A DNA stretch of 64,000 bases, from contig NZ_CP045178.1 in assembly GCF_009296025.1 (NCBI RefSeq), positions 6,262,001-6,326,000 on the forward strand. Reading direction: 5' to 3'. The notes beneath the pieces were generated by a model. It made no database searches and was not told the origin of the DNA. It saw nothing but the letters and a program-made list of their open reading frames with translations. Made by a program: the position numbers and the translations under genes. This document shows positions 27,836-37,376 of this stretch, piece by piece; the stretch's first letter is position 1, and every line of letters begins with the position of its first letter. This DNA is from Streptomyces tsukubensis. Lineage in GTDB: Bacteria > Actinomycetota > Actinomycetes > Streptomycetales > Streptomycetaceae.

Positions 27836-28417
27836 GTGCCCAGGATTCGAGCGGCCTCCGTGGCCGAGCACCGGTCGATGCAGCGTGGCGCCCTCTTGGA
27901 CGCCGCACGTTCCCTTCTGTCCGAAGGCGGTACGGAGGCGCTGACCTTCCCCGCGCTCGCCGAGCGCACGGGCCTCGCCCGGTCGTCGGTCTACGAGTAC
28001 TTCCGCTCACGCGCCGCGGTCGTGGAAGAACTCTGCGAGGTCGACTTCCCGCGTTGGGCCGCCGAGGTCGAGGCGGCCATGGAGACAGCCAGCACGCCCG
28101 AGAGCAAGGTGGAGGCTTACGTCCGACGGCAACTCGCCCTGGTCGGTGACCGGCGGCATCGCGCTGTGGTCGCGATCTCCGCGAGCGAGCTCGACTCCGG
28201 AGCGCGCGAGAAGATCCGCGCCGCGCACGGCGGACTGGTCGCCATGATCGTCGAGGCGTTGGCGACTCTGGGGCACGAGCAGCCGCGCATGGCCGCCATG
28301 CTTCTGCAGGGGATGGTCGACGCAGCTGTTCGTCGGATCGAGCTGGGAGCGGCCGAAGACCCCGCGGTCATCACCGACGCCGCAGTCGCGATGGCGCTGC
28401 GTGGCGTGCGCGGCTGA
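27836..28417 (+). CDS. TetR-family transcriptional regulator
   Basis: Regulator of 193 aa. The N-terminal HTH is ALLDAARSLLSEGGTEALTF plus LAERTGLARSSVYEYFRSRAAVVEELCEVDF; the ligand domain is alpha-helical. GTG start at 27836, with TAAAGT (27822-27827) about 8 nt upstream, which looks like a -10 for a leaderless mRNA. It stands between whiG and the convergent M23 peptidase gene, so its target may be either neighbour or itself. Ligand unknown. Confidence 0.9.
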   Translation: MPRIRAASVAEHRSMQRGALLDAARSLLSEGGTEALTFPALAERTGLARSSVYEYFRSRAAVVEELCEVDFPRWAAEVEAAMETASTPESKVEAYVRRQLALVGDRRHRAVVAISASELDSGAREKIRAAHGGLVAMIVEALATLGHEQPRMAAMLLQGMVDAAVRRIELGAAEDPAVITDAAVAMALRGVRG

Positions 28418-28609
28418 GATGAGCTGCGCGTTCGGCTGAACAGGGCCGGACGGCCGCCGGGAAGAGGGGGAGGTTCGGCTGCCGGCCGCATCCTCCCGCG
28501 CGCTCTGCCGGATTCGGGCGCGGCCGGTGGGGTCCGCGGCAGCTTGAGAGCGGAGGACGCGGCTCATCGGCTGGTTCGAGTGGTGCGGTCGGCTCGGCTG
28601 TACTCGATC

Positions 28610-30226
28610 TCAAGAGGGTGCGCCGGTGGATGGAGTTCGGTCTGTCGACGGTGGGGCGCGGTGCGAGTCCAGGACCCGGCCGATCTCCGGCGGTGCCCCC
28701 TTCACGAGGTCGACGTGGTTCGGCTGTTTCCCCCGAGCCGTCGGGGCCCCGCGTGCGCGGGTGGCGGTGCCAGGTGTGGTCCGTTCCCTGCGCGGGGCGC
28801 GGAAGCCCGCGCGGCGGCGCGCGGGTGTGGAGCCCCGGCGAAGGAACGCGCCGTGAGCCGTGCCCGCCATGGTCAACAGGAACGCCGAACAGTGCTCCTC
28901 GCCTGATACGGCTGCCGTGACCTCCGTCGAATCGGCCCGCTCGGCGAGCGGCACCGAGGTCAGGAGGAGGCCGGTTCCCGGTGAGGGGCCGCCGAGGTAG
29001 GGGACTCCGGTCACGGGAAGCAGCCGGATCGCACCGCCGTAGAGCATCGAACGCGGGAGGAGCGAGAGTGGATCCAGGTACAGCTCGCCGCGCAACAGTC
29101 CCCAGTGCAGACAGGGTGCTGCGCAGTGGAACGGTCCCGAGCCCACTACTCCCACCTGCTGCCCCGCACGTACGACGTCGCCCTTCTTGACCGTGGGAGC
29201 GACCGGTTCGTAGGTGGTGCGCAGCGGCGGACTGCCGGTGCCGCGCAATTCGATCGTGACGACGCCCCGCCCGCCCACCTGCCCCGCGAAGGCCACACGT
29301 CCTCCGGCGGCCGCCCGTACCACTGAACCGATGGCCGCGCCCAGATCCACGCCGCGGTGGCCAGGGCCGTAGGTGCTGGCCGGGGGATCCCAGTCCTGGA
29401 GCACAGGAGGCCTTTCGCCCACAGGCCAGGCGCGGGCGGCTGTGTGCGTCCCGGCATCGTGCTCGTTCCCGGTCCTGCCGTCGTTCCCGTCCGCGGTACT
29501 CGGTGGGGGCGTGTCCGGGGGACCGTCGGCGGAGCCGGGTCGGCGGAGCCGGTCGGACTTTGCGGTTCCGTGCGGCGGGGGTGGGCTGTGATCGCTCCTG
29601 TTCGCGGGCGGCCGACCGGGTACGCCGGGTGCGGAAGACTTCGGATTCGTCGGAGCCCCGGGGAGTGCGGTTTCGCCGGTGTCGGGGGTGGTCGGCTTCG
29701 ACGCACCCGTGCCACGCGTCCTGTCCGGGGCTAGAAGCGGGCTGTCAGGCTGCGGTGATGTGTCGGACGAGAGCGGCCGCACCCGCACCGGTGCGGAGGA
29801 GTCGTCGGTCGACGGCGTCGAGCGCTCGACGTCGCCACCTGAGGAATTGAGGGCAGACGTATTCCGAGTGACCCGGCTGCCGGGGGCGCGACGCTGAGCG
29901 GGCGAGCCGTTGCTCGCACTTCCGGCCGGGGCGTGAGCCACTTTCCGGGTGTTCCTGTTCGGGTCGGACCGCGCGGGGGAGCGTGGACCGGCATCCCGGT
30001 CCTCCACGTGTACCGAAGTGGATCTCTGCGCCCGCGCGGCCGGTGGCGCTTGTGTGGAGACGGCCACCACAGTCGCCGCGACGGCGGCTGCCACACACGT
30101 CACGGCAGTGGCCGTCAACATCACGATCCGTACCGCTCGACGACGGACGGAGGTACAAGGGGCGGTCCGAGGAGTCGGACGTCGCCCCAGCAGGGCTCCG
30201 CACCGACCTGTCGTACCACTCCACAT
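28610..30226 (-). CDS. Secreted M23-family peptidase with extended C-terminus
   Basis: Predicted cell-wall endopeptidase. After an N-terminal signal-anchor (IVMLTATAVTCVAAAVAATVVAV) and a long Ser/Pro/Thr-rich linker comes the LytM domain: YGPGHRGVDLGAAIG with the first zinc His and Asp, VAFAGQVGGRGVVTI, TTYEPV and LHWGL with the last His. The domain normally ends soon after LDPLSLLPRS; here another 130 or so low-complexity residues follow before a stop. Start ATG 30226 is a choice; the frame opens further up through the DnaA-box region, which I leave non-coding. Confidence 0.85.
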   Translation of the reverse strand: MWSGTTGRCGALLGRRPTPRTAPCTSVRRRAVRIVMLTATAVTCVAAAVAATVVAVSTQAPPAARAQRSTSVHVEDRDAGPRSPARSDPNRNTRKVAHAPAGSASNGSPAQRRAPGSRVTRNTSALNSSGGDVERSTPSTDDSSAPVRVRPLSSDTSPQPDSPLLAPDRTRGTGASKPTTPDTGETALPGAPTNPKSSAPGVPGRPPANRSDHSPPPPHGTAKSDRLRRPGSADGPPDTPPPSTADGNDGRTGNEHDAGTHTAARAWPVGERPPVLQDWDPPASTYGPGHRGVDLGAAIGSVVRAAAGGRVAFAGQVGGRGVVTIELRGTGSPPLRTTYEPVAPTVKKGDVVRAGQQVGVVGSGPFHCAAPCLHWGLLRGELYLDPLSLLPRSMLYGGAIRLLPVTGVPYLGGPSPGTGLLLTSVPLAERADSTEVTAAVSGEEHCSAFLLTMAGTAHGAFLRRGSTPARRRAGFRAPRRERTTPGTATRARGAPTARGKQPNHVDLVKGAPPEIGRVLDSHRAPPSTDRTPSTGAPS

Positions 30227-30405
30227 CGCTGTCGCCCGTGGCCCTCGCCACCTCTTCGCCGTCCTGTGTGAGCCCGTGTTCTCCCTGCCCTGGCATCCCA
30301 TTCCGGTCCACCCCGATCCGCTCCGATGTCGTACGTGCTCCGGCGGCGCACGCATGCGGAAAGGATCTCGCCGAAACCGAATTGAAGTGGATCTTGCTCC
30401 GTACC

Positions 30406-30432
30406 TGTGGACAACTGGCCGGTTGTGGATAA
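30406..30432. promoter_or_regulatory. Pair of DnaA-box sequences upstream of rpsB
   Basis: TGTGGACAA (30406-30414, complement of TTGTCCACA, the Streptomyces DnaA box) and TGTGGATAA (30424-30432, complement of TTATCCACA, the E. coli consensus) lie in the same orientation 18 bp apart. The surrounding 30227-30634 spacer has no gene. It may link rpsB or the divergent peptidase gene to DnaA. The pair is too short to be an origin. Confidence 0.6.
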
Positions 30433-30634
30433 CTGCGTCACCCGCCAGGTCTACGGTCCCGTACACTTCTTGTGGCGATCCGGGTCACCGGGTCGACTTC
30501 GCACGCCCCGACACCTCGGACGTACTTCTCCGTCGGTGTCCGCGCTTCTCGGTCCCTTGCGGCACAGCGCGTCGGGGCGTCAGGCGTGACCGCCGTCCGG
30601 CGGTCGCAACCGGGAAATCAAGGAGAGTACGGCC

Positions 30635-31564
30635 ATGGCCGTCGTCACGATGCGGGAGCTGCTGGAAAGCGGCGTCCACTTCGGTCACCAGACCCGTCGT
30701 TGGAACCCGAAGATGAAGCGATTCATCTTCACGGAGCGCAACGGCATCTACATCATCGACCTGCTCCAGTCGCTGTCGTACATCGACCGCGCCTACGAGT
30801 TCGTCAAGGAGACCGTCGCCCACGGCGGCACGGTCATGTTCGTCGGCACGAAGAAGCAGGCGCAGGAAGCCATCGCGGAGCAGGCCACGCGCGTGGGCAT
30901 GCCCTACGTCAACCAGCGGTGGCTGGGCGGCATGCTGACCAACTTCTCGACCGTCTACAAGCGCCTCCAGCGCCTGAAGGAGCTTGAGCTCATCGACTTC
31001 GAGGATGTGGCCGCCTCCGGCCTCACCAAGAAGGAGCTCCTGGTCCTCTCGCGCGAGAAGGCCAAGCTGGAGAAGACCCTCGGCGGTATCCGCGAGATGC
31101 AGAAGGTGCCCAGCGCCGTCTGGATCGTGGACACCAAGAAGGAGCACATCGCGGTCGGTGAGGCCCGGAAGCTCCACATCCCCGTGGTCGCGATCCTGGA
31201 CACCAACTGTGACCCTGACGAGGTCGACTACAAGATCCCGGGTAACGACGACGCGATCCGTTCCGTCACGCTGCTCACCCGCGTGATCGCCGATGGTGTC
31301 GCCGAGGGCCTCATCGCCCGTTCCGGTGTCGCCACCGGCGACTCCAAGCCGGGCGAGAAGGCAGCCGGTGAGCCCCTCGCCGAGTGGGAGCGAGACCTGC
31401 TTGAGGGTGGCGAGAAGAAGGACGACGCCGCGGAGCCCGCCGAGGCCGAGAAGGCCGCGGAGGCCGAGGTCCAGACCTCTGCCGAGACCGAGAAGGTCGC
31501 CGACGCCGAGGCCGCGGAAGCCCCGGCCGAGGCAGCTCCGGCCGCCGAGGCCGAGCAGGCCTGA
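30635..31564 (+). CDS. rpsB: 30S ribosomal protein S2
   Basis: Essential small-subunit protein, 309 aa. Core motifs: [50 protein letters not shown] and [26 protein letters not shown] (in parts). The last 70 residues are an Ala/Glu-rich acidic tail typical of Streptomyces. ATG 30635 follows AGGAG. First gene of the rpsB-tsf pair. Confidence 0.98.
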   Translation: MAVVTMRELLESGVHFGHQTRRWNPKMKRFIFTERNGIYIIDLLQSLSYIDRAYEFVKETVAHGGTVMFVGTKKQAQEAIAEQATRVGMPYVNQRWLGGMLTNFSTVYKRLQRLKELELIDFEDVAASGLTKKELLVLSREKAKLEKTLGGIREMQKVPSAVWIVDTKKEHIAVGEARKLHIPVVAILDTNCDPDEVDYKIPGNDDAIRSVTLLTRVIADGVAEGLIARSGVATGDSKPGEKAAGEPLAEWERDLLEGGEKKDDAAEPAEAEKAAEAEVQTSAETEKVADAEAAEAPAEAAPAAEAEQA

Positions 31565-31585
31565 CCTCTCACCGCTCCGGTTGCT

Positions 31586-31615
31586 GACGGCGGGGGCCAC
31601 TTGGCCCCCGCCGTC
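31586..31615. terminator. Hairpin between rpsB and tsf
   Basis: GACGGCGGGGGCCA (31586-31599) pairs perfectly with 31602-31615. In other bacteria part of the transcription stops between rpsB and tsf, which fits this hairpin. Confidence 0.75.
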
Positions 31616-31719
31616 CACCCGTAGATCCTTGTAGATCCCGAACCTCATTGTCCTGCGGAGACCCTGTGGGACAGCCGTGGATCTGCGACTTCCAGACTTC
31701 GAGAAAGATTCACTGAATC

Positions 31720-32556
31720 ATGGCGAACTACACCGCCGCCGACGTCAAGAAGCTCCGTGAGCTCACCGGCGCCGGCATGATGGACTGCAAGAAGGCGCTC
31801 GACGAGTCCGACGGCAACGTCGACAAGGCCGTCGAGCTGCTGCGCGTCAAGGGCCAGAAGGGCGTCGCCAAGCGTGAGGGCCGCTCCGCCGAGAACGGCG
31901 CCGTGATCTCCCTCCTCGCCGATGACAACACCTCCGGCGTTCTCGTCGAGCTGAAGTGCGAGACCGACTTCGTCGCCAAGGGCGACAAGTTCCAGGCCGT
32001 CGCCAACACCCTCGCCAACCACGTCGCCAAGACCTCCCCGGCCGACCTGGAGGCGCTGCTCGCCTCCGAGATCGAGTCCGGTAAGACCGTCCAGGCGTAC
32101 GTGGACGAGGCGAACGCCACCCTGGGCGAGAAGATCGTCCTGGACCGCTTCGCGCAGTTCACCGGTGGCTACGTCGCGGCGTACATGCACCGCACCAACC
32201 CCGACCTTCCGCCCCAGATCGGCGTTCTCGTCGAGCTGGACAAGGAGAACGCCCAGGTCGCGAAGGACGTCGCGCAGCACATCGCCGCCTTCGCGCCGAA
32301 GTACCTCTCCCGCGAGGACGTCCCGGCCGAGGTCGTCGAGTCCGAGCGCCGTGTCGCCGAGGAGACCTCGCGCAACGAGGGCAAGCCCGAGGCCGCGCTG
32401 CCGAAGATCATCGAAGGCCGCGTGAATGGCTTCTTCAAGGAGGCCACCCTCCTTGACCAGCCCTTCGCCAAGGACAACAAGAAGTCCGTCCAGAAGGTCC
32501 TGGACGAGGCCGGCGTCAGCCTGAAGCGTTTCGCGCGCATCAAGGTCGGCATCTGA
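31720..32556 (+). CDS. tsf: Elongation factor Ts
   Basis: Guanine-nucleotide exchange factor for EF-Tu, 278 aa. The N-terminal UBA-like module is DVKKLRELTGAGMMDCKKAL, followed by the EF-Tu-contacting TDFVAKGDKFQ segment and the coiled dimer-like core. ATG 31720. Two hairpins follow it before pyrH. Confidence 0.98.
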   Translation: MANYTAADVKKLRELTGAGMMDCKKALDESDGNVDKAVELLRVKGQKGVAKREGRSAENGAVISLLADDNTSGVLVELKCETDFVAKGDKFQAVANTLANHVAKTSPADLEALLASEIESGKTVQAYVDEANATLGEKIVLDRFAQFTGGYVAAYMHRTNPDLPPQIGVLVELDKENAQVAKDVAQHIAAFAPKYLSREDVPAEVVESERRVAEETSRNEGKPEAALPKIIEGRVNGFFKEATLLDQPFAKDNKKSVQKVLDEAGVSLKRFARIKVGI

Positions 32557-32578
32557 GTCCGTACCACGATCGACGGAA

Positions 32579-32607
32579 GACCCGCTCGGGGAAAGCCCGA
32601 TGGGGTC
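32579..32607. terminator. Hairpin after tsf
   Basis: GACCC...TCGGG (32579-32590) folds back on GCCCGA..GGGTC (32595-32607) around a GAAA-type loop with a small internal mismatch. Located 23 bp after the tsf stop. Confidence 0.55.
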
Positions 32608-32661
32608 GATGGCAGTCGGGTGCGAGGGCCACGGCCGTACGCGCCTGACAGCCGCAGATCT

Positions 32662-32725
32662 GACGAGGAGGCCATTGCCGCACATGGGATGCCAAGAACA
32701 CCCCATCGGCAGTGGCCTTCTTCGT
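32662..32725. promoter_or_regulatory. Long hairpin in the pyrH leader
   Basis: GGCCATTGCCG (32670-32680) pairs with CGGCAGTGGCC (one G-U), and the inner ATGGGATG pairs with CACCCCAT (one G-U); outer bases add further pairs. It ends about 15 bp before the pyrH Shine-Dalgarno GAGGAG, close enough to act as a leader element or a second tsf terminator. Confidence 0.5.
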
Positions 32726-32748
32726 ATGCGCACCACGAGGAGATCCCC

Positions 32749-33558
32749 ATGACCAAGCCCGAGGCCGACAAAAGCGCCGACCGGAGCGACAGCGAGACCG
32801 ACGGCCACACCGGGACCACCGGCGAGGCCGGTACCGGAGCGGGCCGCTTCATGCTGAAGCTGTCCGGTGAAGCGTTCGCCGGCGGCGGCGGACTGGGCGT
32901 CGATCCCGACGTGGTGCACGCCATCGCCCGCGAGATCGCCGCTGTCGTGCGGGACGGCGCGCAGATCGCGGTCGTCATCGGTGGTGGCAACTTCTTCCGC
33001 GGCGCCGAATTGCAGCAGCGCGGGATGGACCGGGCGCGCTCCGACTACATGGGCATGCTCGGTACGGTGATGAACTGCCTCGCCCTCCAGGATTTCCTGG
33101 AGAAGGAGGGCATCGACTCCCGCGTCCAGACAGCCATCACCATGGGGCAGGTCGCGGAGCCTTACATCCCACTGCGCGCCGTACGGCACCTGGAGAAGGG
33201 GCGCGTCGTCATCTTCGGCGCCGGAATGGGCATGCCCTACTTCTCCACGGACACCACGGCGGCGCAGCGCGCTCTGGAGATCCACGCCGAGGCCATGCTG
33301 ATGGGCAAGAACGGTGTGGACGGTGTCTACGACGCCGACCCCAAGACCAGCCCCGGCGCAGTCAAGTACGACGCGCTCGGCTACGGCGAGGTCATCACCC
33401 GCGACCTGAAGGTCGCCGACATGACCGCGATCACGCTGTGCAGGGACAACCAGTTGCCCATTCTGGTCTTCGAACTGCTCACCGCGGGAAATATCGCTCG
33501 GGCGGTCAAGGGTGAGAAGATCGGCACGCTCGTGAGCGACCAAGGCACCCGGGCCTGA
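32749..33558 (+). CDS. pyrH: UMP kinase
   Basis: Phosphorylates UMP to UDP in pyrimidine synthesis. 269 aa with a 30-residue hydrophilic N-extension before [20 protein letters not shown]. Other landmarks: [49 protein letters not shown] and [20 protein letters not shown] 32749 with GAGGAG 8 nt before. Coupled in order with frr and cdsA. Confidence 0.97.
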   Translation: MTKPEADKSADRSDSETDGHTGTTGEAGTGAGRFMLKLSGEAFAGGGGLGVDPDVVHAIAREIAAVVRDGAQIAVVIGGGNFFRGAELQQRGMDRARSDYMGMLGTVMNCLALQDFLEKEGIDSRVQTAITMGQVAEPYIPLRAVRHLEKGRVVIFGAGMGMPYFSTDTTAAQRALEIHAEAMLMGKNGVDGVYDADPKTSPGAVKYDALGYGEVITRDLKVADMTAITLCRDNQLPILVFELLTAGNIARAVKGEKIGTLVSDQGTRA

Positions 33559-33619
33559 CCGGTCTTCCCCCGGGGCGGTCCGCCGGGCCGCCCGAGGTCC
33601 CGCTCGCTCTGGAGAGCGC

Positions 33620-33640
33620 CGTCCGGTCAATTGCCGGACG
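33620..33640. terminator. Hairpin after pyrH
   Basis: CGTCCGG (33620-33626) and CCGGACG (33634-33640) pair perfectly around TCAATTG. It lies 60 bp after the pyrH stop; a GC-rich stem near 33573-33595 precedes it. Confidence 0.6.
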
Positions 33641-33797
33641 GACCAGGGGCGAACCGGGGCTGTGGGGATGGACAAAGCCCTGCCGGTCGGACACCGTGCA
33701 GGAAAGAGACGCGACGTAGCCGGACCTGTGCGCCTCCCCGTCGCACCGGCACGGGAAGATCCTCATCAGGCCAACTCAAGACACGCAGGAGCAAGTG

Positions 33798-34355
33798 GTG
33801 ATCGAAGAGACCCTCCTCGAAGCCGAGGAGAAGATGGAGAAGGCCGTCGTGGTCGCCAAGGAGGACTTGGCCGCGATCCGTACCGGCCGAGCGCACCCGG
33901 CGATGTTCAACAAGATCGCGGCCGACTATTACGGCGCGATGACACCGATCAATCAGCTCGCGTCGTTCTCGGTACCGGAGCCGCGGATGGCCGTGGTGAC
34001 CCCGTTCGACAAGAGCGCGTTGCGCAACATCGAGCAGGCGATCCGTGACTCGGACCTCGGCGTCAACCCGAGCAACGACGGCAATATCATCCGGGTGGTC
34101 TTCCCCGAACTGACCGAGGAACGCCGCAGGGAGTTCATCAAGGTCGCCAAGACCAAGGGCGAGGACGCGAAGATCTCGATTCGCGCGATCCGCCGCAAGG
34201 CCAAGGAGACCATCGACAAGCTGATCAAGGACGGCGAGGTCGGCGAGGACGAGGGGCGGCGTGCGGAGAAGGAGCTCGACGACACCACGGCGAAGTACGT
34301 CGCCCAGGTGGACGAGCTCCTCAAGCACAAGGAATCCGAGCTGCTAGAGGTCTGA
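33798..34355 (+). CDS. frr: Ribosome recycling factor
   Basis: Splits post-termination ribosomes with EF-G. 185 aa: [54 protein letters not shown] and [18 protein letters not shown]. Of two adjacent GTG codons, 33798 is preferred because AGGAG is then 6 nt away. Its stop overlaps the cdsA start by one base. Confidence 0.97.
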   Translation: MIEETLLEAEEKMEKAVVVAKEDLAAIRTGRAHPAMFNKIAADYYGAMTPINQLASFSVPEPRMAVVTPFDKSALRNIEQAIRDSDLGVNPSNDGNIIRVVFPELTEERRREFIKVAKTKGEDAKISIRAIRRKAKETIDKLIKDGEVGEDEGRRAEKELDDTTAKYVAQVDELLKHKESELLEV

Positions 34356-35467
34356 TGAACGACTCTTCCTGGGGGGCGCTGCCGGACGCCGGGTATGGCG
34401 GACCACGGCTCACGCCCGAGCAGGGGCCTGTCCAGGGGGTTGCCTCGGCGGGTCCCACGTACGATGCGCATGACGTCCAACAGACTCGGCCCATGCCCAT
34501 CGTGCCTGACGTACCCGCAAACAGCGGAGACCAGGATGACGACCGGGGGACCGCTCGGCTGAGCGGTCCCCTGTTCCGCGACGAGACGCCGCAGGAGCCC
34601 ATGGCCAGCGCCCCGGAGCCCGTACCTGAGCCTCAGCCCACACCGCAGAAGAAGTCCGCGGGCAGGGACCTGGGCGCGGCCATAGGGGTCGGCCTCGGCC
34701 TCGGCGCAGTGGTCATCGCTTCACTCTTCGTTGTGAAGGCCGTGTTCCTCGGCGTCATAGCTGTGGCCGTCGTTGTCGGACTGTGGGAGCTCACGTCGCG
34801 ACTGCAGGAGCGCAAGGGGATCAAGGCTCCGCTCGTTCCGCTCGCCGTGGGCGGCGCCGCCATGGTGGTCGCCGGTTACGCACGGGGCCCCGAGGGGGCT
34901 TGGGTGGCCATGGCACTCACGGCGCTCGCGGTGCTCGTGTGGCGGATGACAGAACGTCCTGAGGGATATCTGAAGGACGTCACCGCGGGGGTGTTCGCGG
35001 CGTTCTACGTGCCGTTCCTCGCGACGTTCGTCGCCCTCATGCTGACCGCGCCCGACGGTTCGCGTCGCGTTCTCACCTTCCTGATCCTCACCGTGGTCAG
35101 CGACACAGGCGCCTATGCCGTCGGGTGGCGTTTCGGCAAGCACAAGCTTGCGCCCCGCATCAGCCCGGGCAAGACCCGTGAGGGCTTGCTGGGGGCCGCG
35201 ACCTTCGCGATGGTGGCCGGCGCGCTCTGCATGCAGTTCATGATCGACGACGGGAAGTGGTGGCAGGGGCTGCTCCTCGGTCTCGCGGTCGCGGCCACAG
35301 CCACCCTTGGTGACCTGGGCGAGTCCATGATCAAACGGGACCTAGGAATCAAGGACATGGGGACGCTGTTGCCCGGCCACGGCGGGATCATGGACAGGCT
35401 CGACTCGCTGCTGCCCACGGCGCCCGTTGCCTGGCTGCTGATGGTGATCTTTGTGGGGTCGGCGTAG
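34355..35467 (+). CDS. cdsA: Phosphatidate cytidylyltransferase
   Basis: Makes CDP-diacylglycerol for phospholipid synthesis; membrane protein of 370 aa. A hydrophilic N-terminal part of about 105 residues precedes about eight membrane helices. The family signature near the C-terminus is visible: VSDTGAYAVGWRFGKHKLAP, ISPGKTREG and MIKRDLGIKDMGTLLPGHGG followed by IMDRLDSLL. It starts one base inside the frr stop, so translation is coupled. Confidence 0.96.
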   Translation: MNDSSWGALPDAGYGGPRLTPEQGPVQGVASAGPTYDAHDVQQTRPMPIVPDVPANSGDQDDDRGTARLSGPLFRDETPQEPMASAPEPVPEPQPTPQKKSAGRDLGAAIGVGLGLGAVVIASLFVVKAVFLGVIAVAVVVGLWELTSRLQERKGIKAPLVPLAVGGAAMVVAGYARGPEGAWVAMALTALAVLVWRMTERPEGYLKDVTAGVFAAFYVPFLATFVALMLTAPDGSRRVLTFLILTVVSDTGAYAVGWRFGKHKLAPRISPGKTREGLLGAATFAMVAGALCMQFMIDDGKWWQGLLLGLAVAATATLGDLGESMIKRDLGIKDMGTLLPGHGGIMDRLDSLLPTAPVAWLLMVIFVGSA

Positions 35468-35504
35468 GCACTGTCCGACGCTCCTGACCTGCCATTTCGG
35501 TAAA

Positions 35505-35537
35505 GGGAGCTCGTTGCCCGCTGGGCGGCGGGCTCCC
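35505..35537. terminator. Terminator between cdsA and rlmN
   Basis: GGGAGC (35505-35510) pairs with GCTCCC (35532-35537), with an inner GCCCGC/GCGGGC-like stem and a trailing T/C-rich run. Confidence 0.6.
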
Positions 35538-35566
35538 TCTCTCACGTCTGCGACACTGGAAGAACC

Positions 35567-36673
35567 ATGCCTGAACCCGGAGAACTGACCTTCGTCGCGC
35601 CCCGCGGAGCCAAGAAGCCACCGCGGCACCTCGCCGACCTCACGCCCGCCGAGCGCAAAGAAGCTGTGGCCGCCACCGGCGAGAAGCCGTTCCGCGCCAA
35701 GCAACTGTCGCAGCACTACTTCGCGCGGTACTCCCACCAGCCCGAGCAGTGGACCGACATCCCCGCCGCCGCCCGCGAGAAGCTTCAGGAGGCGCTGCTG
35801 CCGGACCTGATGTCGGTGGTGCGGCACATCTCGTGCGACGACGACACGACGCGCAAGACGCTCTGGAAACTGTTCGACGGGACGCTCGTCGAGTCCGTGC
35901 TGATGCGTTACCCGGACCGGGTCACGATGTGCATCTCCTCGCAGGCCGGCTGTGGGATGAACTGCCCGTTCTGCGCCACGGGCCAGGCCGGACTCGACCG
36001 CAACCTGTCCACCGCCGAGATCGTGCACCAGATCGTCGACGGCATGCGGGCCCTGCGGGACGGTGAGATTCCGGGCGGCCCCGCCAGGCTGTCCAACATC
36101 GTTTTCATGGGCATGGGTGAGCCGCTGGCCAACTACAACCGGGTGACGGGGGCTATCCGGAGACTCACCGACCCCGAACCCGACGGTGTCGGTCTCTCCC
36201 AGCGCGGCATCACCGTATCGACGGTCGGGCTCGTTCCCGCGATGCTTCGGCTGGCGGACGAGGGCTTCAAATGCCGTCTCGCCGTCTCCCTGCACGCTCC
36301 GGACGACGAACTGCGCGACACCCTCGTCCCCGTCAACACGCGGTGGAGGGTGCGCGAGGTGCTGGACGCCGCCTGGGAGTACGTGGAGAAGTCCGGGCGC
36401 CGTCTCTCCATCGAGTACGCGTTGATCCGCGACATCAACGATCAGGCCTGGCGGGGTGACCGGCTCGGAAGGCTGCTGAAGAACAAGCGGGTGCACGTCA
36501 ACCTGATCCCGCTCAACCCGACTCCGGGATCGAAGTGGACCGCGTCCAGGCCCGAGGACGAGCGCGCCTTTGTGGACGCCATCGCCGCTCACGGGGTTCC
36601 CGTCACGGTTCGCGACACCCGCGGACAGGAAATCGACGGGGCCTGTGGGCAGCTCGCGGCTGCCGAGCGCTGA
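35567..36673 (+). CDS. rlmN: Dual-specificity rRNA/tRNA adenine-C2 methyltransferase RlmN
   Basis: Radical SAM enzyme that methylates A2503 of 23S rRNA and A37 of some tRNAs. 368 aa. The iron-sulfur motif is [11 protein letters not shown] (CxxxCxxC), with [10 protein letters not shown] as the SAM-binding GGE-type strand, a Cys in [15 protein letters not shown] and the C-terminal [12 protein letters not shown]. The second catalytic Cys is in GACGQLA near the end. Last gene of the conserved core before the repeat-rich spacer. Confidence 0.96.
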   Translation: MPEPGELTFVAPRGAKKPPRHLADLTPAERKEAVAATGEKPFRAKQLSQHYFARYSHQPEQWTDIPAAAREKLQEALLPDLMSVVRHISCDDDTTRKTLWKLFDGTLVESVLMRYPDRVTMCISSQAGCGMNCPFCATGQAGLDRNLSTAEIVHQIVDGMRALRDGEIPGGPARLSNIVFMGMGEPLANYNRVTGAIRRLTDPEPDGVGLSQRGITVSTVGLVPAMLRLADEGFKCRLAVSLHAPDDELRDTLVPVNTRWRVREVLDAAWEYVEKSGRRLSIEYALIRDINDQAWRGDRLGRLLKNKRVHVNLIPLNPTPGSKWTASRPEDERAFVDAIAAHGVPVTVRDTRGQEIDGACGQLAAAER

Positions 36674-37054
36674 CGGTCCGGTGAGGGCGTCGTGGCGCGT
36701 AGGGCTGAGGATGTATCGCGCTGAGGGCATGGACCATTTGGGCTGGACGGCCAGGCGTGGAGGTTGTCGGCTCGGGGTGGTGCTCGGACGTTGGACGGCG
36801 GCGTGCGTGTTGTGCGCGCCGTGCGGCGCGCCGTGCGGCGCGCTGTGGCCGGGCCCGGGGCGCCGTGCGGCGCGGGCAGGACAAGGCTCGCGCCTGGCGG
36901 CGGGTCGATGTGGGTGGGCGGGGCGGGCTCGCGCCGTGCGGCGCGGCGATATGCGGTCCAATGTTGCACTGTTCCCCCCTGTCCTCCTCCGCCTCCTGGG
37001 GGTCACGGCCGAAGCGCGTCTGGTCGTTGCCGCGCCGCGCGGCGCGGCAACGAC
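36674..37054. repeat. Spacer with five palindrome copies, two directly adjacent
   Basis: Cores at 36817-36828, 36829-36840 (abutting), 36861-36872, 36932-36943 (all TG centre) and 37033-37044 (CG centre). The last is inside a perfect 32-bp palindrome, 37023-37054, with half-site GTCGTTGCCGCGCCGC. No gene is supported from 36674 to the riboswitch at 37178. Confidence 0.85.
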
Positions 37055-37177
37055 GCGAGTTGGCGATGCCGCGTTTGCCGCGTCGGCGGATCCGCGTAGG
37101 GAGTGCCAAGGTAGTCTGGAGTGGCGTGGGTACTCGTACATTTGCTCGTACGATCACGCGTACATCTTCATATTCCG

Positions 37178-37284
37178 ACAGGGGAGCGCCACAGCGCTGA
37201 GAGTGCGACACCATGTTCCGGCTCAACGGGACGTGCTGGTCGCAGACCCTCTGAACCTCGCCCGGGTCATTCCGGGTAGGAAGT
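37178..37284 (+). ncRNA. TPP riboswitch (THI element)
   Basis: Matches the THI-box consensus: ACAGGGGAGC at the 5' edge, GCTGAGAGTGC, then GACCCTCTGAACCTCGCCCG, GGGTCATTCCGGGTAGGAAG. These give the P2-P3 arm with CUGAGA and the P4-P5 arm with CUCUGAACCU and the closing GUAGGAAG. It lies 92 nt upstream of thiB, so thiamine pyrophosphate should repress the transporter. Confidence 0.95.
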
Positions 37285-37350
37285 TCGGTCGTTACTCATG
37301 CTGTTGCGCCCTGTGCTCCTGCTGTATGCCGGTGCGCGGGGCCGCGTCTT

Positions 37351-37370
37351 CTCCTGGTTGCTCCAGGAGG
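37351..37370 (+). promoter_or_regulatory. Hairpin sequestering the thiB ribosome binding site
   Basis: CTCCTGG (37351-37357) pairs perfectly with CCAGGAG (37363-37369) around TTGCT. The right arm overlaps the Shine-Dalgarno AGGAGG (37365-37370) of the GTG start at 37377. This is the expected expression platform for translational control by the TPP riboswitch. Confidence 0.75.
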
Positions 37371-37376
37371 AAATTA

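Noticed and set aside
30227..30634. Replication origin
   Set aside because: Only two DnaA boxes, and no dnaA, dnaN or gyr genes nearby.
36570..37376. Upstream extension of thiB
   Set aside because: It would translate the rlmN end, palindromes and the TPP riboswitch; GTG 37377 has an ideal RBS and begins a lipoprotein signal.
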